64,000 nt of DNA from NCBI GenBank assembly GCA_030247675.1, contig JAOTRX010000006.1, positions 1-64,000 on the forward strand, given 5' to 3'. Source of the DNA: Desulforhopalus sp. (GTDB taxonomy: Bacteria; Desulfobacterota; Desulfobulbia; Desulfobulbales; Desulfocapsaceae). The notes below the pieces were generated by a model. That model ran no database searches. It was not told the origin of the DNA and worked only from the letters and a program-made list of their open reading frames with translations. Position numbers and translations under genes: made by a program. Shown here piece by piece: positions 1 to 9,255 of the stretch; the stretch's first letter is position 1; every line of letters begins with the position of its first letter.

Positions 1-165
1 GTTGTAAGCATAATTTCTCTTCATATATATATTTCAAGAAAAGGTGTTGCTGTCATTGTAACTGTGCACTAGGATAGTATTTTTTTGCAATGGTTGAGCC
101 TTGCTAACATTGAGAAGGTCTATAATATTCAAATTAAGGATTATGCTCTTAGAGAGTGAAAAAAC

Positions 166-1317
166 ATGCCGAGTAATTTCTTTACTTTCAACAGAAAATT
201 AGAATATTCAAGTGACAAATTAATCTCACAAAAAAAATGGAACATCCCAAAAATAAAGGTAAAGTTTATGCATCGTGGGCTGCGTCGCGGCCACTCTTTT
301 GATGGATTTTTGCGTCAATTTCCAAATTGTTATCCTCAATGGGGCGATTGTCTTTTTGACTTTGATGTTGATGGCCAGGATTACGATTGGCTGGTGGTTT
401 ATCAAGATTTGCCACGTAGTGACAAGGTATTTACGGAAGAAAAACTTCTTTGTCCTAGGGAAAGAACAATGCTCATAACGGGTGAACCATCAACAATTAC
501 CGTTTTTGGGATCGATTATTTGCGTCAATTCGGCTGTATATTAAGCTTTCAAGAAAAGTGGGCAATGAGGCATCCAAATGTCATTTTTACTCATCCTGGT
601 TTAATGTGGCACTATGGATTGCCTTTTAAAAGTGGGGAGTTTGTAAATTGGGATACATTAGCATCAACCCCACCAATAGAGAAAACAAAAATGATTTCTA
701 CCGTATGTTCACAAAGGACAGGTAATATAACTCTTCACTCAACACGAGTGGATTTCACCTGGCGTCTTAAAACGAATTTGCCTGAACTGGATATCTATGG
801 ACATGGGGTAAATCCGATGAATGATAAGGCGGAAGCGCTAGATCCATATCGTTTTCATATTGCCGTTGAAAACCATGTCCATGAACATCACCTTACCGAG
901 AAATTACCTGATGCTTTTCTTGGTTATTCATTGCCTTTTTATCATGGCGCTCCAAACGCAGCAGAATATTTTCCGAAAGATAGTTTTATTCCTATTGATA
1001 TAAATGATTACCAGAGATCTCTGGAAATTATTAAAAGCCATCTCACTATCAATGAGTATAGAGATCGGCTACCTTATATTATTGAAGCAAGGCGGAGAGT
1101 ACTTGAAGAACAGAACCTTTTTGCCATAATTAGTAGCAATATTGTCGATCAGGAGAAGAAAATTTCAAATTTGACTATGGGCAAGGTAATTCGCAACCGG
1201 TCAACAATGCGCTTAAAAAATCCAATTGCCGGTGTTCGCAGTCTTGGAGAAAAAGTGCTAACAAAGGTATATCACCGTCTCACTTTTAAGAGCAGGAACA
1301 AGAAGAAAAATATCTGA
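166..1317 (+). CDS. Family 10 (fucosyltransferase-like) glycosyltransferase
   Basis: Predicted to transfer a sugar, typically fucose from GDP-fucose, onto a surface glycan such as LPS O-antigen. The diagnostic region is residues about 229-278: FHIAVEN, then a TEKLPDAFLGYSLPFYHG stretch and a YFP...FIPID segment, matching the GDP-sugar-binding C-terminal part of GT10 (alpha-1,3-fucosyltransferase-like) enzymes. The protein has 383 residues and no signal peptide or membrane segment, so it is probably cytoplasmic or peripheral. The tail after about residue 330 is basic. The start is the ATG after an A-rich leader with a weak GAGAG ribosome-binding site, and a TATAAT-like box lies at 121-126. The gene is clearly AT-richer than genes to the right, as often seen for laterally acquired glycan-modification genes. 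The acceptor cannot be judged. The fold family is fairly sure; fucose specificity is inference. Confidence 0.8.
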   Translation: MPSNFFTFNRKLEYSSDKLISQKKWNIPKIKVKFMHRGLRRGHSFDGFLRQFPNCYPQWGDCLFDFDVDGQDYDWLVVYQDLPRSDKVFTEEKLLCPRERTMLITGEPSTITVFGIDYLRQFGCILSFQEKWAMRHPNVIFTHPGLMWHYGLPFKSGEFVNWDTLASTPPIEKTKMISTVCSQRTGNITLHSTRVDFTWRLKTNLPELDIYGHGVNPMNDKAEALDPYRFHIAVENHVHEHHLTEKLPDAFLGYSLPFYHGAPNAAEYFPKDSFIPIDINDYQRSLEIIKSHLTINEYRDRLPYIIEARRRVLEEQNLFAIISSNIVDQEKKISNLTMGKVIRNRSTMRLKNPIAGVRSLGEKVLTKVYHRLTFKSRNKKKNI

Positions 1318-1334
1318 TTAAAAAGTATTTGAGT

Positions 1335-1353
1335 CAAACATCTATAATGTTTG
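1335..1353. terminator. Weak bidirectional hairpin between convergent genes
   Basis: CAAACAT and ATGTTTG pair around a CTATA loop in the 44-bp gap between the convergent glycosyltransferase and WD40-caspase genes. There is no long T-run, so this is only a plausible weak shared terminator. Confidence 0.35.
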
Positions 1354-1361
1354 TTTGCGGA

Positions 1362-3842
1362 CTACGGTAGCATATATATTGGCGTATCTTTTCCGAAAGA
1401 AAGAATAAGTGGTGCCTGCTGGAAGCCAAGCTTTTGGGAGAGGGATGTTGTTTTTTGGTTAGCATAATGTCCAAGTTCATGCATGCTTACCATTTTATCG
1501 CCGTTCCGGTCTACTTCCTGCTTATTATTAAGGCCGTCAAGCAGGGTCAGGGTGAAAAGGCCATTTCCCTGGAAACCATCGAGTGCCTCTTGCACCGAAG
1601 AGGTGGACGTAAAGATATTTACACCCATTTTTTTCGCTAAAACCGACATTCTCGCTTCATAAAGGCTACCGACAATGTCATCGACCCCTCCGGCATGGCA
1701 GGTATCAAAAATGAACAACTGGCTGAGCGATTTTATTTTCTTAGAAATATCGACAAGTTCATTAGAGCTTATAGTATTCGCATCACTCAATACTCCGTCA
1801 AAATTACTGGTTAAGAGATAATACTGATTCTGGATAAGAATGCCATTCCCACCGACAAAAAGAATAAAACTGTCTTCTGGTTTAATAATTGTAGCTAAAT
1901 CATTAATCTTTTTCAGAATATTTGTTTTGTTTGCCGTATCGTTAAGGAGGAGCTCATGGTGAATATTATCTGGGGAAAAGAGACTACTCGCTTGACGACG
2001 AATCCTTTGCTGAACATCGGTAGCATTTTTAGTGGCGTATTTCAGGTTAATTGCCTTTTCTTTATGTTTATTGATACCAATAGATAAAATGTAGAGGTGA
2101 GGTAAGAGGCGAGGCTTAGCTGATTGAAACTTTAAGGTTTCCCAGGTACCTTGAAAGGTGTTGGCTCTATTGAATGCGGTTATGGCTATTTCATTTTCTC
2201 CAGTAATGCTTTCTACTTCCATGCAATCGGTAAAATTCGTCCCCTTTTCCTGGCTTGAAGCCGGCACAAGATTGCTTGGGTCTATAAGAGAAAGAGCTCG
2301 CATCTGCTCCTGAATGGCCGGACCGTTCATGGCCATGATGTGTATTCTTTCCGATGGCGATTTGACCATTTCCCTATAATACCCATCGGACATTATAAGT
2401 TTACCATTTTGTTTCAGTCTGATTTCACCTATGCCATCTTTACCCGTTGCTTGGTAACAGACCTTGTTTCTACTGGAAATATCAGGTGTGTTTGTAAATT
2501 GAACAAGAGGAGGTGGGGTGTTCGCCGCTTCTGCCAGGGTTGGCGTCACAACATTTCGACCATTTTCTCCTTGTAAAATAGTCATTATGATATCTGGGCG
2601 ATAGAAACTATCGTAAAACTGCCCTAAAGGAATGTTTTTCCCCTCAAGGTTTGTTTTCAGGCTATCTGCCCCTTTTCCCGAAGCGTTAAAGTATCCCTCG
2701 GAGCTCACGGTGATCCACTCATCGCTGTCAAAACCGACCAGTAAGGCCAGTTGTTTTCCTGACTTTACATCGAGAAAACGGATTGCAGCGTCCCCTGTAA
2801 GTAGTAAGAGAGATTTACCATTGGGAAGAAAAACAGCCTTCACCGGTTTTACCGAAGAAGATGGTTGGGCAGGAGCACTGTATAAACTGAGAGGTAAAAA
2901 AGCCCTTCCGTTTTCAAGATCCCAGAGGGACAGCGGGTGCGAGGAGACAAATCCTAATTTGTTGTTTGGAGAAATAGCTGTTCCCCAGGCACCGCTACCC
3001 AGACCTGAGGAAAACTTTTGTATAACCTGGCCGTTGGCAATGTCCCACTTTCTAACAGCGTTGTCTGATGCCGAGCTGGTGAAGACGAATTGACCGTCAG
3101 AAGAAAAAGCCATGCCGGTTATGCCGCCAGCATGACCTCGTTCATGACCAATGAGGACTTGGACCTTTTTGCCCGAATCAATATCCCATAATTTTAAGGT
3201 GGCGTCGGTTCCTCCTGTGAGAATGTACTGTCCGTCAGGAGAAAAAGTTGCCAGAAGACGTATCGGCAATGGAAGAAAATAGGATTGGTAGCCCGCATCA
3301 AACTGGGTAATGAAGGCGCCGGTATCGGTGTTGAAAAGGGAGGCAAAGGTATTGTGGGTTGCAACCAAGGTCTTCCCGTCGGGAGAGAAGGCCACAGAGG
3401 AAACCTCCCATTTCAATTCCGGAAAAGTCCGTAGCTGCACGCCACGGTCGAGGTCCCAGAGACCTAGGCCTGACTGACTACCCACAGGGCGACCAGCGAT
3501 CAGAGCGTATTTACCATCAGGAGATAGGGCTATGGAGGAAATATCCTGGAGATCATGGATGGCAATTTTTTTTATACGCCGTCCTTGAACTAAATCCCAG
3601 ATGTGCAAGCTTTTTTGCCCCTGAGACAATCTACCGGAGCCGCTTTCTATCGTCATACCGTTATCAATGGCTATCAGCCGGGAACCGTCTTTGGATATAG
3701 CCATGTCCGTAACAGCCTTGACAGGGGAATCAAAACTCATTTTGATTCCGGAAAGCTGTAAAGATGCGGGTGGAGTGGTAGCAGTGCAGGATACAAGCAG
3801 AGCAACCCATAAAATAACTACAAGTTTTTGCAAAAAAATCAT
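1362..3842 (-). CDS. Lipoprotein with WD40 repeats and a C-terminal caspase-like (C14) domain
   Basis: An 826-residue predicted lipoprotein. The N-terminal hydrophobic stretch ends in the lipobox LVSC, with Cys19 as the lipidation site. Residues about 35-400 carry repeated WD40-type blades (recurring motifs such as SPDGK, LWDLD, KLWDIDSGK), expected to form a beta-propeller. A central linker leads to a caspase-like domain from about residue 583 (LYILSIGIN) to the end. The Cys motif DTCHAGG is present (Cys715), but the usual Gly-His-Gly of the catalytic dyad reads G-N-G (Asn666, codon at 1845-1847), so it may not be a protease. The start follows AAGGA with about six bases of spacing. Cysteine peptidases fused to WD40 repeats occur in bacteria as poorly characterised signalling proteins. 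No partner gene is adjacent. The architecture is confident; the function is unknown. Confidence 0.85.
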   Translation of the reverse strand: MIFLQKLVVILWVALLVSCTATTPPASLQLSGIKMSFDSPVKAVTDMAISKDGSRLIAIDNGMTIESGSGRLSQGQKSLHIWDLVQGRRIKKIAIHDLQDISSIALSPDGKYALIAGRPVGSQSGLGLWDLDRGVQLRTFPELKWEVSSVAFSPDGKTLVATHNTFASLFNTDTGAFITQFDAGYQSYFLPLPIRLLATFSPDGQYILTGGTDATLKLWDIDSGKKVQVLIGHERGHAGGITGMAFSSDGQFVFTSSASDNAVRKWDIANGQVIQKFSSGLGSGAWGTAISPNNKLGFVSSHPLSLWDLENGRAFLPLSLYSAPAQPSSSVKPVKAVFLPNGKSLLLLTGDAAIRFLDVKSGKQLALLVGFDSDEWITVSSEGYFNASGKGADSLKTNLEGKNIPLGQFYDSFYRPDIIMTILQGENGRNVVTPTLAEAANTPPPLVQFTNTPDISSRNKVCYQATGKDGIGEIRLKQNGKLIMSDGYYREMVKSPSERIHIMAMNGPAIQEQMRALSLIDPSNLVPASSQEKGTNFTDCMEVESITGENEIAITAFNRANTFQGTWETLKFQSAKPRLLPHLYILSIGINKHKEKAINLKYATKNATDVQQRIRRQASSLFSPDNIHHELLLNDTANKTNILKKINDLATIIKPEDSFILFVGGNGILIQNQYYLLTSNFDGVLSDANTISSNELVDISKKIKSLSQLFIFDTCHAGGVDDIVGSLYEARMSVLAKKMGVNIFTSTSSVQEALDGFQGNGLFTLTLLDGLNNKQEVDRNGDKMVSMHELGHYANQKTTSLSQKLGFQQAPLILSFGKDTPIYMLP

Positions 3843-4055
3843 TCCAGATCCTTAATCAGACAAATGTACCTCGGAGCCTTCCCCGGAAAATGGCCACATC
3901 ATATTGCCCTCTGCCAGAAGTGTCTATATTCAACCTAGAGGTGGTGGCAAATATACCACCAAGAGACAGGTAAGCAACTGGTTAGTCCACTGAACTTCTG
4001 TTGCCGCAAGGTAAGTGTGGCGGTTTACAGGATGATTTGTGAATAGTGGATGTTT

Positions 4056-6209
4056 TTATGTCTCCGGCGTTTTTAGAATAAAACGACAATCGGCCACGGT
4101 AACACCATCACCTTCTGGATGGACGAGCAGTGGATTTATATCTAGCTCACTGATCTCCGGGTGGTTACAGACCATCTCCGACAGGCCCACCAGCATCCGT
4201 TCGATGCTGGCGATATCGGTACGAGGCGCCCCACGATACCCGGCAAGGAGCTTGTGGCCTTTGATGCTCCGTACCATATTTCTTGCACCATTACGGGTGA
4301 GCGGAGCGAGGCGGAAGGCGACGTCCTGAAAGACCTCGACAAAGACCCCGCCGATGCCGAACATTATCAATGGGCCAAAAATTGGGTAACGGCTCATTCC
4401 GAGAATGACCTCAAGACCCCGAGGGGCAAGACGTTGGATCAGCACCCCTTCGATGGTTGCCGCCGGATCGAATTTTTTGGCATTGTCAATAATGGTCGAG
4501 AAGGCGTTTTCCACCGCTTCCCGGCTGTCCGGTCCGACCTTTACTCCTCCGGCGTCGGTTTTGTGGATGATCTGCGGCGAGACGATCTTCATGACCACCG
4601 GATAACCCATCCGGTCGGCGGCGTCCCCGGCCTCAGCTGCAGTTGTTGCCAGCATTGTCGGCAGGACATTAAAGCCGTAGCATTGAAGCAGTTCGGTGCC
4701 ACCTATCTCGCCGATATACGACTTGCCGGCGGCAAGCGCATGGGTGATGATTGCGTTCGCCCTTTCTTTGTCATGGGTAACCTGAAACGGTGCCAATTTT
4801 TGCCGGTTCAGCCATCTGGAGTAGCGGTACAGGGCACCAAAGCTCTTGGCGGCGCTTTCCGGGAAACGGTACACCGGGACACCGCTTTCCTGCAGGTGTT
4901 TTACCCCGGCAGATACATCGATAATCCCCATAAAGCAGCAAAGGATAGGCTTGTACGACCGGCTGGCGATGCGCACGATTGCCTCGGCGGTGCCAATGGC
5001 GTTGGTCATGCTCTGCGGGGTGAGGATGACCAGGGCACCATCTACCCCTTCATCTTTGATTACCGTGGACAGGGCGTTTTCGTAGCGATCCTGAGCGGCA
5101 TCGCCGATGACGTCCACTGGGTTGTTAACGTTAGCCGTCGTCGGCAGGTGGCTTTTCAACACTTCGATGGTGTCGTCGGCAAAGGTTGCCAGCTCGAGGC
5201 CTGATGAGACGGTCATGTCGGTTGCGACAATTCCAGGCCCTCCGGCGTTGGTGACGATCGCCACCCGGTTGCCGTGCGGTACCTTGCGGCGTACCTTGCC
5301 GGTGGCGCTTTCGTTTTTATAGGCAAAGGCGATACCGAAGTCGAATAACTCATCAATAGAGGCGACCCTGATGATACCGCTTTGGTCAAAGATAGCATCG
5401 TACACTGCTTCGCTGCCGGCAAGTGATCCGGTGTGTGAGGCCGCCGCCTTTGCGCCGGCACCGGTTCTTCCCGATTTGATGGCAAGTACCGGAGTTGGAC
5501 GATCGCCACCGGTAATCTCCTTTACCTCGCGGATAAACTCCGGGCCGCGCTGCAGCTCTTCTATGTACAGCATGATGACCTCGGTCTCCGGGTCGGCATG
5601 GAAATAGCGGAGCAGATCCAACTCGTCAACATCGGCCTTGTTGCCTATGGAGACGAACTTTGAGAAACCAAAATCCTTGTCAGCGGCAAAATCAAGGACC
5701 GCTGTACAGAGTGCACCGCTTTGCGAGATAAAAGAGATATTGCCTGCCGCCGGCATCCGCGCCGAGAAACTGGCATTAAGCCGCACCTGGGGCTTCGGAT
5801 TAATGACTCCCAGACAGTTTGGCCCAACCACCCGCACACCGGCTGCCCGGCACATTGCGACGATTCGCTGTTCTATGGCCAGACCTTCGCCACCGACCTC
5901 CCGGAAACCGGCCGAGACGATGACTACCGCCTTTACCCCGTGACCAATGGCATTGGCGATGGCGGTTTCCACCTGTCGAGGCGGTAAAATAAGAATGGCG
6001 AGATCAACAGGGTCGGGGATGTCGCGAATGTCAGGATAGGCGCGTACACAGGCGATCGATTTGGCCTTGGGGTTGACCGGGTAAAGGGTGCCGGTGAACC
6101 CCCCTTTAAGAATATTGACGAAGATATCATGACCGACCTTACCAGGTGTGCTGGAGGCTCCGACCACCGCCACCGAGGACGGATTAAAGAGTGCGTCAAG
6201 ATCTTGCAT
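4056..6209 (-). CDS. ADP-forming acyl-CoA (acetyl-CoA) synthetase, fused alpha-beta
   Basis: Predicted to interconvert an acyl-CoA, ADP and phosphate with the free acid, CoA and ATP, a substrate-level ATP step in fermentative anaerobes. Order: N-terminal CoA-binding Rossmann domain (FNPSSVAVVGASSTPGKVG), a succinyl-CoA-ligase-like segment with the phospho-histidine motif ASHTGSLAG, then a C-terminal ATP-grasp subdomain (GYPVVMKI...HKTDAGGV, LDINPLLV). I chose the ATG at 6209, giving 717 residues, because AGGA precedes it at good spacing and the protein begins right at the conserved domain; an in-frame ATG at 6272 would add 21 unconserved residues. A second, longer paralogue with a GNAT tail lies at 38902-41586. 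The acid substrate (acetate, propionate or aryl acids) cannot be read from sequence. Confidence 0.9.
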   Translation of the reverse strand: MQDLDALFNPSSVAVVGASSTPGKVGHDIFVNILKGGFTGTLYPVNPKAKSIACVRAYPDIRDIPDPVDLAILILPPRQVETAIANAIGHGVKAVVIVSAGFREVGGEGLAIEQRIVAMCRAAGVRVVGPNCLGVINPKPQVRLNASFSARMPAAGNISFISQSGALCTAVLDFAADKDFGFSKFVSIGNKADVDELDLLRYFHADPETEVIMLYIEELQRGPEFIREVKEITGGDRPTPVLAIKSGRTGAGAKAAASHTGSLAGSEAVYDAIFDQSGIIRVASIDELFDFGIAFAYKNESATGKVRRKVPHGNRVAIVTNAGGPGIVATDMTVSSGLELATFADDTIEVLKSHLPTTANVNNPVDVIGDAAQDRYENALSTVIKDEGVDGALVILTPQSMTNAIGTAEAIVRIASRSYKPILCCFMGIIDVSAGVKHLQESGVPVYRFPESAAKSFGALYRYSRWLNRQKLAPFQVTHDKERANAIITHALAAGKSYIGEIGGTELLQCYGFNVLPTMLATTAAEAGDAADRMGYPVVMKIVSPQIIHKTDAGGVKVGPDSREAVENAFSTIIDNAKKFDPAATIEGVLIQRLAPRGLEVILGMSRYPIFGPLIMFGIGGVFVEVFQDVAFRLAPLTRNGARNMVRSIKGHKLLAGYRGAPRTDIASIERMLVGLSEMVCNHPEISELDINPLLVHPEGDGVTVADCRFILKTPET

Positions 6210-6497
6210 ATGGAGTTCCTGTCGTGTGGATATTGGTTGTTTTCTAATGGTGCTTTGGTCATTGTCTATCAAAATGACGGATTACTGTATCATGGTTTGC
6301 AGGCAAATCCCGGAGATTTTTTCTACTGACCACTACATTCCTTAAGATGGCTGAAAAAATAATAGTATTTCTGAGTTCGCCTGGTATCCTAATGGGTAGT
6401 CATCAGGTACCGCAAAAGCACATTCGCTGCTTGCGGAGAAAGTAAGAAGCCTGTCGAGTAGCAATACACTTACTGAATTTCCGGGGAGGTAAGAGAT

Positions 6498-8729
6498 ATG
6501 GAGAAAACCATGGACTTGCCACATCGCTGGCGATTTTGCCGGCTAGGCGGTTTTGATCAAGTCCGTTTGGAGAGCGCTGAAGACATTAGACACCTGGGGG
6601 AATTAGATCAGAAACTTTGGGCGGCACTCAGTTGCCCAGTGGATGGACTGGAGTTTGATTCCCGGACCCTGGCAATGCTTGACAGTGACACTGACGGCCG
6701 TGTGCGGGTGCCGGAAATTCTTGCCGCAACCCAATGGGTCAGCACTGTTCTGGCTTCGCTGGATGGTTTTCTTGCCGGCGCCGACCATTTGCCCCTCCAG
6801 GCCATAGATGGAAGCCATGCCGAAGGCAGGCAGTTGATCGCCTCGGCCAAACGGCTCCTCTCCTTTTTAGGCAAGGCCGATGCTGACAGCGTCTCCATGG
6901 AGGATGTTGCCAACACCGAAGCCCTGCTCCACGATTCCAAATTCAACGGCGATGGGGTTATCACCCCGAATGTCAGTGATGATGAGGCAATCACGACGCT
7001 GATTAGCGAGATTATCTCCTGTGTCGGCAGCGACCAGGATCGCAGCGGACAGCAGGGTATTTCCGGGGAGCGGCTAGAGGCTTTTTTTACCGCTGCCACG
7101 CAGTATTCCCAGTGGTGGCAAGAGGCCAGGAGTTCATCCGATATTCTGCCCTTCGGTGAGCAAACCGAAGCCGCCGCTGCGGTTTTTGCCCGTCTTCGTA
7201 CCAAGCTCGATGACTACTTCATGCGCTGCGGTTTGGCAGCCTACGATTCCAGAGCCGAGGCACCCCTCAACCCCTCCCTGGTCACCTATGAGGCCATTGC
7301 TATTCACGATCTGACCGTGGCCAGTGCCGAGGTAGAAAGCTTTCCCCTTGCCCATATCATTGCCGGTCAGCCCCTGCCTCTTGCCGGGGGGATTAATCCG
7401 GCATGGGTTGCAACGGTCGAAGAATTCACCAAACTGGTGGTTGTGCCCCTTTTCGGCGAAAGCACGCATCTCCAGGCCGCCCAGTGGGAGGAAATTAAAA
7501 AAATCTTTCTGCCGTATGCGGCATGGATGGGCAAAAAAGCCGGGGGAGACGTGGAGCAACTGGGTATTGCACGGGTGGAAGCGATCCTTCAGAGCCAGGG
7601 GAAAGATCTCCTTCTTGATCTCATCAATGAAGATCTGCAGCTCGCCGAGGAAGTCGAAGCCATCGATAAGGTGGCCCAGCTCGTCCATTTCAACCGCGAT
7701 CTTTACCGGTTGTTAAACAATTTTGTTTCCTTCCGTGATTTTTATTCCAATGATTGTACAGCGGTTTTTCAATCCGGGACCCTATACATAGACGGTCGGT
7801 CCTGTGAGTTGTGCATCAGAGTGCCCAGTGTTGAAACCCACAGTCCTCTCGCCAGCCTCAGCCGTACCTATCTTGCCTATTGCGAATGCCGGCGCCGGGG
7901 CAGCGACCAGCGGATATTCATCGCCGCGGCCTTTACTGGCGGCGACTCCGACAATCTGATGCTGGGCCGCAATGGTGTTTTTTATGACCGGGACGGGAAG
8001 GACTGGGATGCGACAATCGTTAAAATTATTGACCATCCGATCAGCGTTTCCCAGGCCTTCTGGGCCCCCTATAAACGAATAGGCAGGATGATCAATGAAC
8101 AGATCGAAAAATTTGCCGCAGCCAAGGATAAGGCAGTAGACAGCAAGGCCGCAACAGGCATAGCCGGGGCGGTAGCAAAACCACTGGCACCTCCCCCACC
8201 GCCCAAACCACCGGCATCACCACCCCTGCCCTTTGACGTCGGAAAATTTGCCGGCATCTTTGCCGCCTTTGGTTTAGCCTTAGGGGCCATGGGAACCGCC
8301 GTTGCCTCGATTGTTGGGGTTTTTCTCGCCCTGCCGGTCTGGCAAATGCCCCTCGCCCTGGCGGGACTCCTCCTTGTGGTGTCCGGACCTTCCATGCTCA
8401 TAGCCTTTCTCAAGCTCCGGCAACGCAATCTCGGACCGATCCTTGACGCCAATGGCTGGGCGGTCAACACCAAGGCCTGTATCAACATTCCCTTCGGCGC
8501 TACTTTGACCAAGATGGCTGTTTTACCGAAGGGCGCCGAGCGAAGCCTTGCCGACCCCTTTGCCGAGAAAAAGACCCCATGGAAATTCTGGGTGTTTCTC
8601 GTTGTTCTTGTAATGGCCCTGGGGTTCGCCTGGAATAAAGGCTATATCAAGGACTTGGCAAAGATATTTAAAGCGCCTGCTGGTACTGAAAAGAGCGCAA
8701 CCGTGCAACCGGCGGCTTCGGCAAAATAG
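6498..8729 (+). CDS. EF-hand-containing membrane protein of unknown function
   Basis: A 743-residue protein I cannot assign to a named family. It has a canonical 12-residue EF-hand loop at residues 62-73 (DSDTDGRVRVPE), so calcium binding is plausible, and a weaker loop-like site around NGDGVITP near residue 150. The long middle part is mostly helical. Near residues 560-580 is a proline-rich linker (APPPPPKPPASPPLP), followed by two closely spaced membrane segments and, after a hydrophilic loop, a third one (FWVFLVVLVMALGFAW) close to the C-terminus. There is no signal peptide, so the large N-terminal part is probably cytoplasmic. The start is supported by GGGAGGT seven bases before the ATG. 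It is divergent from the acyl-CoA synthetase and is followed by a thioesterase gene 49 bp downstream. Confidence 0.75.
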   Translation: MEKTMDLPHRWRFCRLGGFDQVRLESAEDIRHLGELDQKLWAALSCPVDGLEFDSRTLAMLDSDTDGRVRVPEILAATQWVSTVLASLDGFLAGADHLPLQAIDGSHAEGRQLIASAKRLLSFLGKADADSVSMEDVANTEALLHDSKFNGDGVITPNVSDDEAITTLISEIISCVGSDQDRSGQQGISGERLEAFFTAATQYSQWWQEARSSSDILPFGEQTEAAAAVFARLRTKLDDYFMRCGLAAYDSRAEAPLNPSLVTYEAIAIHDLTVASAEVESFPLAHIIAGQPLPLAGGINPAWVATVEEFTKLVVVPLFGESTHLQAAQWEEIKKIFLPYAAWMGKKAGGDVEQLGIARVEAILQSQGKDLLLDLINEDLQLAEEVEAIDKVAQLVHFNRDLYRLLNNFVSFRDFYSNDCTAVFQSGTLYIDGRSCELCIRVPSVETHSPLASLSRTYLAYCECRRRGSDQRIFIAAAFTGGDSDNLMLGRNGVFYDRDGKDWDATIVKIIDHPISVSQAFWAPYKRIGRMINEQIEKFAAAKDKAVDSKAATGIAGAVAKPLAPPPPPKPPASPPLPFDVGKFAGIFAAFGLALGAMGTAVASIVGVFLALPVWQMPLALAGLLLVVSGPSMLIAFLKLRQRNLGPILDANGWAVNTKACINIPFGATLTKMAVLPKGAERSLADPFAEKKTPWKFWVFLVVLVMALGFAWNKGYIKDLAKIFKAPAGTEKSATVQPAASAK

Positions 8730-8778
8730 GGTGGAGAACCCCGGCAGACAATTCCAGTCTTCAACCAAGGTGTACGCG

Positions 8779-9222
8779 ATGAGCGAATCAGCAATTCAGG
8801 ATCTGTATCACGAAGAGTATAGCCATTGTTACGGCTGCGGGCGCAACAATCCTGACGGCCTGCATCTGAAAAGCTTTATGGTGGGGGAGGAATGTGTCTG
8901 CCGCCATACCCCTAAACCGCAATACAGCGGTGGCGTTCCGGGGTTTTTGTACGGCGGGATGGTTGCCTCGCTGATCGACTGTCACGGCGCCGCGACCGCT
9001 GCCGCAGCCAAGGCCAGGGAAAGCGGCGAACCCATCGGGCGATTCGTCACCGCCTCCCTGAGTGTCAATTTTGCCAAACCGACACCGCAGGGGATGGAGC
9101 TTGAGATTCGCGGCAGGGCAACCGAGATTCAGGGGCGCAAGGTGTGGGTCGATCTCAGCCTCTTCGCCGGAGAAACCCTCTGTGCCACCGGCCGGGTGCT
9201 GATGATCCAACTGAAGGTGTAA
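8779..9222 (+). CDS. Hotdog-fold acyl-CoA thioesterase (PaaI/4HBT type)
   Basis: Predicted small cytoplasmic thioesterase of 147 residues. An N-terminal CYGCGRNNPDGLHLKSF motif is typical of one 4HBT subgroup. The hotdog core follows: a GGMVASLIDCHGAATAAA helix holding the likely catalytic Asp, then beta strands VTASLSVNFAKPTP, LEIRGRATEI and VWVDLSLFAG. I start at the ATG at 8779 (MSESAIQ), preceded by AAGG, rather than the in-frame ATG at 8731 that would overlap the end of the upstream gene region with unconserved residues. It is transcribed with the EF-hand gene. The acyl substrate is unknown; a link to the acyl-CoA synthetases nearby is only suggestive. Confidence 0.8.
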   Translation: MSESAIQDLYHEEYSHCYGCGRNNPDGLHLKSFMVGEECVCRHTPKPQYSGGVPGFLYGGMVASLIDCHGAATAAAAKARESGEPIGRFVTASLSVNFAKPTPQGMELEIRGRATEIQGRKVWVDLSLFAGETLCATGRVLMIQLKV

Positions 9223-9255
9223 ACCTCTAGGAAGTATGTAAGCGAGGGGCCGATA

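Noticed and set aside
4161..5204. Long plus-strand frame (347 codons) inside the acyl-CoA synthetase gene
   Set aside because: Antisense shadow of a GC-rich gene with a strong family match; no domain or ribosome-binding site.
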